DNA of 5,596 nt from Candidatus Aminicenantota bacterium (GCA_011048485.1 DSDX01000179.1:1-5596), one strand, 5' to 3'; shown: positions 1 to 5,125, counted from the stretch's first letter. Notes: a model not told the origin generated them from the sequence alone. Made by a program: numbers and translations.

Positions 1-182
1 ATGTTCCTGGGGCTCTTGAAATAGAAAGCGCCCCCGTCGTCCGAGATCCGGAAGACCTCGCGGAGCCGGAGGACGCGCCCGGCTTGGGGATTCCTGGGCT
101 TGGCTGGAAGCGTCACGGTTTCCTGGCCGAAGGTCGCGGTGACCAGGACGATCGACAGGAGAGCCGCTGGCGGTTTTTTCAA
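1..182 (-). CDS. secreted 6-bladed beta-propeller protein, N-terminal part (cut by window edge)
   Basis: Sixty codons are open from a TTG at 182 to the left edge, with no stop. The TTG start is chosen because a strong Shine-Dalgarno (GGAGG, positions 188-192) sits 5 nt upstream and the product then begins with a normal signal peptide: two lysines, a hydrophobic core (ALLSIVLVTATFG) and probable cleavage near residue 19 before Gln20. The mature start reads roughly LPAKPRNPQAGRVLRLREVF, then RISDDGGAFYFKSPRN. This style (a short strand, then an 'E-V-x-R-I-x-D-D-G ... F-x-x-P' opening the first propeller blade) is what I know from exported 6-bladed beta-propeller/NHL-like proteins of Aminicenantes and relatives. 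The gene diverges from the second propeller gene at 492. Function is unknown; such proteins are usually binding or scaffolding modules. The reading frame is well supported; the family call is moderate because only 60 residues are visible. Confidence 0.68.
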   Translation of the reverse strand, partial: MKKPPAALLSIVLVTATFGQETVTLPAKPRNPQAGRVLRLREVFRISDDGGAFYFKSPRN

Positions 183-187
183 TTGAG

Positions 188-197
188 CCTCCTCTCC
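188..197 (-). promoter_or_regulatory. ribosome binding site deciding a TTG start
   Basis: On the minus strand this reads GGAGAGGAGG, and its GGAGG core ends 5 nt before the TTG at 182. It is the strongest Shine-Dalgarno in the divergent region and is the main reason to accept a TTG start for the left propeller gene. Confidence 0.65.
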
Positions 198-238
198 GTC
201 CGGTTTCGCGGGACCGGCCGGTTCAAATTGAATTCGGT

Positions 239-273
239 GCGGACCGTCGGAACGTTTAATGGGCGGACCGTCG
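239..273. repeat. 11-bp perfect direct repeat GCGGACCGTCG, two copies
   Basis: GCGGACCGTCG occurs at 239-249 and again at 263-273, so the copies start 24 bp apart, a little over two helical turns. They lie between the divergent start codons and could be tandem binding sites for a regulator. No third copy was seen. Confidence 0.5.
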
Positions 274-327
274 CCTGCCACGACATTAATACTCAAGATC
301 TGGGCGGGAGGTTACTTGCTTGTTGGC

Positions 328-344
328 GGGCACGGCTCGTGCCC
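328..344. repeat. GC-rich perfect hairpin
   Basis: GGGCACG and CGTGCCC form 7-bp perfect arms around a 3-nt GCT loop. A second short inverted repeat (GGCC-ttt-GGCC, 347-357) follows immediately. There is no T-run on either side, so this is not a standard intrinsic terminator; it may be an operator, a leader structure or chance in GC-rich DNA. Confidence 0.35.
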
Positions 345-439
345 TCGGCCTTTGGCCTTCGGGTGCTGCTGGCGCGGGCTCGCTTTCCCCAACGGATCGG
401 TTTTGCGAATGGACTGGATTTTGGGTCCGGGAATATCCG

Positions 440-468
440 TTGACGGGAGATCGTATTTCCAGCAGAAT
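440..468 (+). promoter_or_regulatory. candidate sigma-70-type promoter for the right propeller gene
   Basis: A -35 box TTGACG (440-445, 5 of 6 to consensus) is followed after 17 nt by a -10 box CAGAAT (463-468, 4 of 6). Transcription would start near 475, giving a leader of only about 17 nt before the ATG at 492, just long enough for the G-rich ribosome site at 481-488. Confidence 0.4.
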
Positions 469-491
469 GAATCATCCTCAGGGGGTGGCCG

Positions 492-1676
492 ATGCGCTTG
501 ATCCTGAAGACCTCGCTCGCTGCCGCCCTCTCAGTATCGATTCCGGCGGCGGCCTGTCGCTCGGGCCCCTCCATCGACACCTCGAAATTCACGGTCGAGA
601 TCCGCGGAGATGTCCGACTGGTCCATAACCACGCGCCGCAGTTCCAGGGAGCGTCACCGGTCCGATTCGAGCACATCGGGACGATCGGCCGTCTCGAAGC
701 CCGCGAAGAAAAGGATGTCCTCTACGACCCGGTGGACGTGGAGCGGCTTGCCAACGGGGACGTTCTCGTTCTCGAGGGGGATGGATGTACGATCAAACGC
801 TTCGACGGGCGCCATCAGTTCGTCTCCTCCTTTGGCCGGAAAGGCTTAGGTCCGGGCGACTTCATCTCGCCTTTCCGTCTGAGGATGAGCAGCAAGAAGG
901 ACCTGGTCTACGTGGCAGAAAGGAACCGCGTCTCCTGGTTCAGGCCGGATGGCCGATTCGTCGGAAGCTTCAAGTGCGCCGCCGCCAGGTCCGGAGGAAG
1001 CAGCATTTCCCAGCAGCACAGGACGTCCGGGATGTCCCTTTTGTCCGATGGCCGGGTTATTCTCCCGGGCGACCACTCGGTTTGGGAGGAATCCGGCCAA
1101 GCCGCCTTGCTGATGGTCTATGATGCTGCCGGCAAGACCGTCCGGTCCTTCGGAACCGTTACGCGCTTCGACGATCCCCTCCTGACGCTGAACGCCAATC
1201 TCGTCCAGTTCGTGACGGACGACAGCGACGCCTGTTATGTCGCCTATGACCACCAGAACAGGCTGGATAAGTACTCGCGCGAGGGCCATCCCCTCTTCTC
1301 GAGCGATCGGCCGTTGCCCTATGCCGTGAAAACCGAGATGAGGGAGGAGGTCTTCACGAGCGGCTCGATGAAGCAAGCTTTCCCCTGGCCTTCCGTCACT
1401 TCCGTTGCCAGGGGCGTCTCCATCGACGGGAGAGGCCGAGTCTGGGTGTTGACGTACCTGGTCCAGCCCAACAGGTTTGGCGGCTTCGACGCCGAGGACG
1501 ACGCGGGCCGCTGCTATCGGTTCGATGTCTTCGACTCAGAGGGGGTGCTCAGGTTCTCCGTCAGCCCTCCGAATGTTCCCTTTGGTGGCTTTGTCATCCA
1601 TGGGGACCGGATATACTTGATCGATGCGGCCGAGGGGGCATGCGTCCGCGAATACAGGATCATCGAAGGCGATTGA
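492..1676 (+). CDS. secreted 6-bladed beta-propeller (NHL-type) protein, probable lipoprotein
   Basis: The product is 394 aa. The start is an ATG behind a G-rich ribosome site (GGGGGTGG, 481-488). The N-terminus is a signal peptide (basic RLILK, then an Ala/Leu/Val core) ending in IPAAAC, so Cys22 is probably lipidated, although the residue at -3 is Ala rather than Leu; ordinary cleavage is an alternative. Residues 35-65 (VEIRGDVRLVHNHAP, then FEHIGTIG) match the opening of 6-bladed beta-propeller proteins common in Aminicenantes and Bacteroidota. NHL-like blades follow: ANGDVLVLEGDGCTIKRFD at 87-105, then a FGRKGLGPGDF signature at about 114-124, and later YVAERNRVSWFRPDGRFVGSF and RGRVWVLTYL. 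The length suits a single six-bladed propeller. No catalytic motif is visible, so a binding or structural role outside the inner membrane is inferred. It diverges from a related gene at 182, and the two may be paralogues or serve one process. Confidence 0.8.
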   Translation: MRLILKTSLAAALSVSIPAAACRSGPSIDTSKFTVEIRGDVRLVHNHAPQFQGASPVRFEHIGTIGRLEAREEKDVLYDPVDVERLANGDVLVLEGDGCTIKRFDGRHQFVSSFGRKGLGPGDFISPFRLRMSSKKDLVYVAERNRVSWFRPDGRFVGSFKCAAARSGGSSISQQHRTSGMSLLSDGRVILPGDHSVWEESGQAALLMVYDAAGKTVRSFGTVTRFDDPLLTLNANLVQFVTDDSDACYVAYDHQNRLDKYSREGHPLFSSDRPLPYAVKTEMREEVFTSGSMKQAFPWPSVTSVARGVSIDGRGRVWVLTYLVQPNRFGGFDAEDDAGRCYRFDVFDSEGVLRFSVSPPNVPFGGFVIHGDRIYLIDAAEGACVREYRIIEGD

Positions 1677-1677
1677 T

Positions 1678-1693
1678 CGCCGCTGGTCCGGCG
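1678..1693 (+). terminator. weak hairpin just after the propeller stop codon
   Basis: CGCCG (1678-1682) pairs with CGGCG (1689-1693) around a 6-nt loop, starting 1 nt after the stop codon. No T-run follows, so it is at best a weak or factor-assisted end for the propeller transcript. Confidence 0.22.
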
Positions 1694-1694
1694 C

Positions 1695-1790
1695 TCAGAG
1701 CCACGGGAACCTGACCTTGTCGAGGTATTCCTCCCAAGCGGGGCCAAAAGCCTTCGACAGAACGGTTTCTTCCTGTGGCGAGAAGATCCT
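1695..1790 (-). pseudogene. C-terminal remnant of an isoprenylcysteine methyltransferase-like membrane protein
   Basis: Reading the minus strand down from 1790 gives 31 codons (starting RIFSPQEETVLSKA and continuing FGPAWEEYLDKVRFPWL) ending at a TGA (1697-1695). An in-frame TGA (1793-1791) lies immediately upstream, and the frame beyond it does not look like protein. The pattern E-E-x-x-L-x-x-x-F-G-x-x-W/Y-x-x-Y-x-x-x-V-R, followed by the protein end, is how bacterial ICMT-family (isoprenylcysteine carboxyl methyltransferase/PEMT-like) proteins finish after their last membrane helices. I infer that the 5' part of such a gene was deleted, leaving this tail between two convergent genes. No start codon or ribosome site supports it as a functional small protein. 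The family assignment rests on a short motif and is moderate at best. Confidence 0.4.
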
Positions 1791-1841
1791 TCACGCCTGA
1801 ACCCTGTCAATCATATGGGAGAGCCCTCGGCCCGGAGATGG

Positions 1842-1870
1842 AGAGAAAAGTCGGCCCTGTCAGAGGCCGA
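1842..1870 (-). terminator. intrinsic terminator overlapping the stop codon of the barrel gene
   Basis: On the minus strand TCGGCC (1870-1865) pairs with GGCCGA (1856-1851) around an 8-nt loop that contains the TGA stop codon, and CTTTTCTCT follows directly. A GC-rich stem plus a T-rich tail fits rho-independent termination of the two-gene minus-strand operon. The stem is short and the T-run is interrupted by C, so efficiency is uncertain. Confidence 0.45.
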
Positions 1871-2708
1871 TCGACCAGCCCACGGAAAGCGACAGGTCCG
1901 GGGAGGCCTCCGAGAGTCCGACGGCTGCGTTGAGCATCAGGCTGCTCGCCGCGCCGGCCCTGACTGAGAATCCGAGGCCGAGGGACGAGGGCGGGGCGAC
2001 GCCGGCGATGACTTCGGTGATCCCGGAGTACGACGCCATGAGGGCGAGCTTGCCGCCCGAGAACGCGTGGCCGAAGGAGAAGGCGTAGGACCAGGCGTTC
2101 TTGAGCTCCAGCTCGGGGAGATCGCCGAGGATCCAGTAGCTGACGTCGGCGAACAGGAAGACCTGGCCGAGCCTCTTGGACAGGCCCAGGCCGGCGCTAT
2201 AGTCCCATTCGCCCGTCCCGAAGCCCCTTTCGACGCTGGCCAGGGGCGCCTTGATCGTCCCGGAGATCTGGACGGCCGGAAGGGACCGGCCTTCCTTGAC
2301 CAGGGTCAGGCCGGCCGTGATGACCGGGTCCCCGATGCCGTACTGATTGTATTCGACGATCTCGGGAACGAGGACGGGCTCGCGGCCCTGCCTTTGGTTC
2401 ACGGAAGAGCTTTCCGTCCCTCCGGACGGGAGGACGCCCAAACCCGTGTAGGACACATAGGGCGTGTTTTGGTAGATCACGGGGATCGTCGCGGCCAGCG
2501 AGAAGGAGCTCGACGAGAAGCGCAGACCATTGAAGAAGAAGTATCCGCTCGTCGGCTGGGTGAATATATATGTCCCCCGGGCCATCTGCAGCGATCCCGT
2601 GTAGGACAGCGTGCCTCCCTCCGCCGGAGAAGCGGCCAGGGCCATTGTGAGGATGGCCCCGGCCGCCGCGGCCGCGAGAGTCGCCCGACTGACTCCGCGC
2701 GCGTTCAT
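1860..2708 (-). CDS. predicted outer-membrane beta-barrel protein (phenol-degradation MetA-like transporter family)
   Basis: The product is 282 aa. It starts with a signal peptide (MNARGVSRATLAAAAAGAIL, then TMALAASPAEG) and cleavage is likely around residues 26-32. The mature part alternates polar and hydrophobic residues as in transmembrane beta-strands. A central block (IGDPVITAGLTLV at roughly 126-138; SGTIKAPLA at about 149-157; GFGTGEWDYSAGLGLSKRLG at about 162-181; VFLFADVSYWILGD after it) resembles the barrel family first described as the MetA-pathway phenol degradation protein, whose members have a conserved G-x-G-x-W-D-Y-x-x-G-x-x-x-x-K stretch. The last strand ends in SVGWSIGL, so the usual terminal Phe/Trp is replaced by Leu. 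The ATG lies only 7 nt after the stop of the coiled-coil gene and has no clear Shine-Dalgarno, which suggests translational coupling. The substrate is unknown. The barrel fold is fairly safe; the family name is less so. Confidence 0.65.
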   Translation of the reverse strand: MNARGVSRATLAAAAAGAILTMALAASPAEGGTLSYTGSLQMARGTYIFTQPTSGYFFFNGLRFSSSSFSLAATIPVIYQNTPYVSYTGLGVLPSGGTESSSVNQRQGREPVLVPEIVEYNQYGIGDPVITAGLTLVKEGRSLPAVQISGTIKAPLASVERGFGTGEWDYSAGLGLSKRLGQVFLFADVSYWILGDLPELELKNAWSYAFSFGHAFSGGKLALMASYSGITEVIAGVAPPSSLGLGFSVRAGAASSLMLNAAVGLSEASPDLSLSVGWSIGL

Positions 2709-2715
2709 GGCTCGA

Positions 2716-3210
2716 TCAGGCGTTGATCTTCAGGCGGTTGGCCAGACGCTCCATGACCTTGAGCATCTCGTCGAGCTCGTTGGCCGCCTTCTCCAGGCGG
2801 TTCTGGACCTGGTTCATGTCCTTGGTCATGGCCTTGTCTTGGAAGAGCTCGCGATTGCGGTACATCTCCCGCCACTGCTCCAGGTTGCCCTTTATCTCGC
2901 CGGCCATCTCGGACGTGCCCTCGCCCATCTGCTTGAGCGCGCGGATCTGGGCCTCGACCTTGGCCTGGGTCTCGGTCCGGGCCCGCGTCTGGGTCTGGGC
3001 CATCTTCCGGTCCAGATTCTGAACGAGGTTCTGGGCCCTCTCCTGGAGCTGCGTCATGCGCTGCGTCATGGTCTGCAGGCGGAGCATCTGCTGCTGTTGG
3101 AGCTGCTGCTGTTGCTGCTGGGCCGCATTCTGGGCGAAGGCCCCTGCGGCGAAGACGGCCAGAGCGGTGATGACGATGAGGCCCCTGAGGATTTTTTCTT
3201 GGCGTTTCAT
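2716..3210 (-). CDS. exported glutamine-rich coiled-coil protein of unknown function
   Basis: The product is 164 aa. The ATG at 3210 is preferred over one 14 codons upstream because AAAGGAGAG (3223-3215) precedes it and a textbook signal peptide begins there: basic MKRQEKILR, core GLIVITALAVFAAG and an AFA-Q cleavage site after residue 26. The mature protein opens with NAA, then six Gln, a Leu and four Gln (residues 31-41). It continues as almost uninterrupted charged helix with heptad-like spacing (LQTMTQRMTQLQERAQNLV; then about 65-110; then LEKAANELDEMLKVMERLA near the end). No cysteines or catalytic motifs are present. It should be a soluble periplasmic helical bundle or coiled coil. It is the first gene of an operon with the outer-membrane barrel, so a chaperone, adaptor or assembly role for that barrel is possible but inferred. 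I do not recognise a named family. Confidence 0.8.
   Translation of the reverse strand: MKRQEKILRGLIVITALAVFAAGAFAQNAAQQQQQQLQQQQMLRLQTMTQRMTQLQERAQNLVQNLDRKMAQTQTRARTETQAKVEAQIRALKQMGEGTSEMAGEIKGNLEQWREMYRNRELFQDKAMTKDMNQVQNRLEKAANELDEMLKVMERLANRLKINA
3088..3120 (-). repeat. CAG/CAA-rich tract encoding the glutamine run
   Basis: Eleven codons of the coiled-coil gene form a low-complexity CAG/CAA run broken by one CTC (Leu). Mixed CAG and CAA codons make it less slippery than a pure CAG repeat, but copy number could still vary between strains. Confidence 0.7.
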
Positions 3211-3250
3211 GTTGCTCTCCTTTGCGCCAATTTTTGGCTCGCAAGCCGGC

Positions 3251-3288
3251 AATTATTTATGCACTTTCAGTGCCAAATTATTAATGCA
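3251..3288. repeat. imperfect 13-bp direct repeat flanking a short hairpin
   Basis: AATTATTTATGCA (3251-3263) and AATTATTAATGCA (3276-3288) differ at one base and start 25 bp apart. Between them GCACT-ttc-AGTGC (3261-3273) forms a perfect 5-bp hairpin that overlaps the end of the first copy. The array lies 40-80 bp upstream of the coiled-coil gene's ATG, where its promoter should be, so tandem operator sites are a reasonable guess. Confidence 0.5.
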
Positions 3289-3332
3289 TAGATAATAATA
3301 AAGTTAGATGTTGACACGGCGCTTTTTTTTCG

Positions 3333-3362
3333 ACATTTTAGTCGGTCGAGTGACCAAAATGT
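3333..3362. repeat. 11-bp inverted repeat with 8-nt spacer
   Basis: ACATTTTAGTC (3333-3343) and GACCAAAATGT (3352-3362) are inverted copies with one mismatch, which becomes a G-U pair in minus-strand RNA. No T-run follows the stem in either direction, so it is unlikely to be a terminator. Its position between divergent genes and its arm-to-arm centre distance of about 19 bp (two helical turns) suit a dimeric DNA-binding protein; a small mobile-element remnant is the alternative. Confidence 0.5.
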
Positions 3363-3500
3363 AACTTCTCCCGATATCCAGGCAGTTGTGAGGAATGGCT
3401 TGGACCCCTTGGACCGTGGGGGCGTAACCGGAGCCCGCTACCATCGGAGTCCCGAACTCGCGCGGATAGTCGCCGCAAGCCCGGATTTTCTCGGTTGAGG

Positions 3501-3530
3501 TTGGAAATCGCAGATGAGCTGCGCTATAAT
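3501..3530 (+). promoter_or_regulatory. candidate sigma-70-type promoter for tldD-tldE
   Basis: A perfect -10 box TATAAT (3525-3530) is preceded after 18 nt by TTGGAA (3501-3506, 4 of 6 to the -35 consensus). Transcription would begin near 3537, leaving about 45 nt of leader before the ATG at 3582. This is the best promoter match in the window. Confidence 0.55.
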
Positions 3531-3581
3531 CCGGAAACGCATGGCTGTCCGAGCCCGATCATCTTCATGAAAGAGGTCCCC

Positions 3582-4091
3582 ATGAAAAACGATTTCTTCG
3601 GCGTCGAGGACATGCCCCGGCGCAGGTTCCTCGAGCTGGGCTTGAAGGGAGGCTTGGCCCTCGCGGCCACGCCGGCCCTGATGCGCTGCGCCCGCACGGG
3701 CCAGGCCCCGTCCCGGCCCCAGTTCGCCTTCGAGGACTTGAACCGGGTCATCCGCAAGGCCCTCGAGAAGGGCGGCGAGTTCGGCGAGGTCTACATCGAG
3801 AACCGCGTCTCGCGCAGTATCCTCCTCGAGGAAGGCAAGTTCAAGAGCGCCGTCTTCGGAATCAGCCAGGGCGCGGGGGTCCGGGTCATCGCCGGCGACA
3901 AGACCGGCTACGCCTACACCGACGACCTCACGGTCGATGGCTTCCTGCGGGCGGCCGACGTCGCCTCGGTCATCGCCCGGGGCTCCCGGGCCGTCCAGCC
4001 GGTCGACGTCCGGGAAGTGAAACGGCCTTCCTACTCACGGTCGAGGTCCCCCTCGAGACCGTGGCCGACACGAAGCGCCTCGAGATCATGA
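3582..4091 (+). CDS. tldD: TldD metalloprotease, N-terminal part with Tat signal, truncated by a frame break
   Basis: The ATG at 3582 is chosen because AGAGG (3572-3576) sits 5 nt upstream; an ATG at 3567 in the same frame has no ribosome site. Residues 1-38 carry a twin-arginine signal: PRRRFLEL at 12-19, then a weakly hydrophobic Gly/Leu/Ala core up to Met34. Residues from about 46 match the TldD N-terminal domain: FEDLNRVIRKALEKGGEFGE, VYIENRVSRSILLEEGKFKS, and GISQGAGVRVIAGDKTGYAYTDDL. After Tyr151 (codon 4032-4034) the frame goes wrong: 18 codons of Ser/Arg/Pro-rich nonsense end in TGA at 4089-4091, while the proper continuation (TVEVPLETVADTKRLEIMKR) lies in the next frame from 4037. 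As read, this makes a 169-aa product without a catalytic site. TldD is the zinc-binding partner of the TldD-TldE protease, which in known systems degrades unfolded peptides and trims peptide leaders. Confidence 0.88.
   Translation: MKNDFFGVEDMPRRRFLELGLKGGLALAATPALMRCARTGQAPSRPQFAFEDLNRVIRKALEKGGEFGEVYIENRVSRSILLEEGKFKSAVFGISQGAGVRVIAGDKTGYAYTDDLTVDGFLRAADVASVIARGSRAVQPVDVREVKRPSYSRSRSPSRPWPTRSASRS
4032..4038 (+). other. single-base frame break within tldD
   Basis: The correct frame changes between codon TAC (4032-4034) and ACG (4037-4039), leaving a two-base gap where a full codon such as CTC would give Tyr-Leu-Thr-Val. The context (TTCCTACTCACGG) has no homopolymer or slippery heptamer, so programmed frameshifting is not supported. 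Loss of one base, in the genome or in the assembly, explains it. Confidence 0.8.
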
Positions 4092-5104
4092 AGCGGGCCC
4101 ACGACGCCGCCCTGGCCTACGACGGCCGGATCAAGATGGCCTCGATCGACTACTACGACGAGGTCCGGGGCCGGGTCATCGCCAACAGCGAGGGCCTCTA
4201 CCTGAGCGACGAGCTGCCGATCATCTTCTTCATCGTCCAGACGCTCGGCGTCGGCGCGGCCACCTCCCACATGGGCCGGGAGCGGCTGAGCCGCCACTCC
4301 GGGATCGAGATGTTCGACGATCTCAAGCCCGAGGACGCGGCCAGGACCGCCGCCCGCGAATCCATCGCCATGCTCGAGGCCAAGGACGCGCCCGCGGGTC
4401 AGATGGACGTCGTCATGCAGAACGGCTGGGGCGGCGTCCTCGTCCACGAGGCCGTCGGGCACCCTCTCGAAGGAGACAACATCTCCCGCGAGACCGGCGT
4501 CTTCGTCGGCCGGCTCGGCCAGAAAGTGGCCAGCCCGAAGTTCACCATGGTCGACGACGGCTCCCTGCCCAACGCCCGCGGCACGACCAACTTCGACGAC
4601 GAGGGCACGGCCATGAAGCGCAACGTCCTCATCCAGGACGGCACGCTGGTCAAGTACATGACCGACATCCTCTCGGCGAAGCAGATCGGTATGGAGCGCA
4701 CCGGCAACGGCCGCCGCGAGTCCTTCCGCTACATCCCCATCGTCCGCATGACCAACACCTTCATCGAGAACGGGACGGACAAGCCGGCCGACATCCTGGC
4801 CTCGACGCCGAGCGGCATCTATGTCCAGAGCCTGAGCGGCGGCAGCGTCAATCCGACCGACGGCGTCTTCAACTTCACCTGCCGCGAGGCCTATCTCATC
4901 GAGAACGGGACAAAGACGACGCCGGTCAAGGGCGCGACGCTCATCGGCAACTGCCTCGACGTTATCCAGAACATCGACGCCGTCGGGGACGACCTGGCCT
5001 TCGGGCCGGGGATCTGCGGCAAGGGCCAGTCGGCCGAGGTCGACGCCGGGCAGCCCACGGTCCGCATCCGGGGCATTACCGTCGGCGGGTCGCGGGCGAG
5101 ATAG
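4037..5104 (+). CDS. tldD: TldD metalloprotease, catalytic remainder in the shifted frame
   Basis: This is the continuation of the gene beginning at 3582, open from 4037 to TAG at 5102-5104. The first possible start in this frame near the break is a GTG at 4061 with no Shine-Dalgarno, so independent translation is unlikely. With one base restored the whole protein would be about 507 aa: the ~480 aa usual for TldD plus the signal segment. The family's zinc site is complete: HEAVGHPLEGD with both histidines of HExxxH (4445-4462, about residues 289-294 after repair) and the late cysteine in FGPGICGKGQSAEVDAGQPT (TGC 5015-5017, about residue 479). Other TldD hallmarks are DDGSLPNARGTTNFDDEGT, NGRRESFRYIPIVRMTNTFI and YVQSLSGGSVNPTDGVFNF. 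Conservation on both sides of the break suggests a recent mutation or a sequence error. tldE begins 21 nt after the stop. Confidence 0.9.
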   Translation, partial: TVEVPLETVADTKRLEIMKRAHDAALAYDGRIKMASIDYYDEVRGRVIANSEGLYLSDELPIIFFIVQTLGVGAATSHMGRERLSRHSGIEMFDDLKPEDAARTAARESIAMLEAKDAPAGQMDVVMQNGWGGVLVHEAVGHPLEGDNISRETGVFVGRLGQKVASPKFTMVDDGSLPNARGTTNFDDEGTAMKRNVLIQDGTLVKYMTDILSAKQIGMERTGNGRRESFRYIPIVRMTNTFIENGTDKPADILASTPSGIYVQSLSGGSVNPTDGVFNFTCREAYLIENGTKTTPVKGATLIGNCLDVIQNIDAVGDDLAFGPGICGKGQSAEVDAGQPTVRIRGITVGGSRAR

Positions 5105-5125
5105 GGGTAAGAAAGGACGAAAGCG

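Larger units (their letters stand above)
183..491. other. divergent intergenic region between two propeller genes
   Basis: This 309 bp stretch has no convincing gene: the open frames that cross it have no ribosome site and read as low-complexity, arginine- and glycine-rich sequence. It holds the left gene's Shine-Dalgarno, a TTCAA-A-TTGAA palindrome (222-232), an 11-bp direct repeat, a GC-rich hairpin and a probable promoter for the right gene. I could not find a good promoter for the left gene. Confidence 0.6.
3211..3581. other. divergent intergenic region, AT-rich in its left half
   Basis: These 371 bp separate the coiled-coil operon from tldD. About 3225-3340 is strikingly AT-rich against the GC-rich genes on either side. 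It contains the coiled-coil gene's Shine-Dalgarno (3215-3223), direct repeats with a hairpin between them (3251-3288), an isolated T8 run (3323-3330), an 11-8-11 inverted repeat (3333-3362), a 9-bp-period tandem repeat of CTTGGACC (3399-3406 and 3408-3415), and a right-facing promoter (3501-3530). TTGACA at 3311-3316 is a perfect -35 box facing right, but no good -10 box follows at normal spacing. A minus-strand frame of 46 codons from an ATG (3444-3304) is open but has no clear ribosome site. Confidence 0.6.

Noticed and set aside
183..491. RNA gene or riboswitch in the left intergenic region
   Set aside because: Hairpins are present, but no recognised tRNA, rRNA or riboswitch core could be identified, and the stems are common in GC-rich DNA.
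846..1376. Minus-strand frame inside the propeller gene
   Set aside because: Shadow of the NHL-type coding sequence, with no protein-like features and no ribosome site.
2067..2726. Long plus-strand open frame opposite the barrel gene
   Set aside because: It is antisense to a gene with a signal peptide and clear beta-strand pattern, has no ribosome site and reads as Gly/Asp/Arg/Leu-rich shadow sequence typical of GC-rich DNA.
2705..3244. Pro/Gly/Asp-rich 179-aa minus-strand frame
   Set aside because: It overlaps the coiled-coil gene in another frame, and its composition is simply that gene's codons shifted; the coiled-coil frame has the ribosome site and signal peptide.
2611..3291. Leu/His-rich plus-strand open frame with poly-Leu
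   Set aside because: The Leu runs are the complement of the CAG/CAA glutamine tract; there is no start context, and it crosses two well-supported minus-strand genes.
3311..3341. TTGACA as part of a plus-strand promoter
   Set aside because: The -35 match is perfect, but at 17-19 nt spacing only CATTTT or TTTTAG is found; the TATAAT promoter at 3525 is better placed for tldD.
3399..3415. Tandem CTTGGACC repeat (two copies, 9-bp period)
   Set aside because: Only two copies of 8 bp, with no link to a start site or a structure; too short to separate from chance, so it is mentioned only within the intergenic entry.
4031..4462. Val/Asp/Gly-rich minus-strand frame over the tldD break
   Set aside because: Antisense to conserved TldD sequence; the GC-rich codon bias opens the opposite frame.
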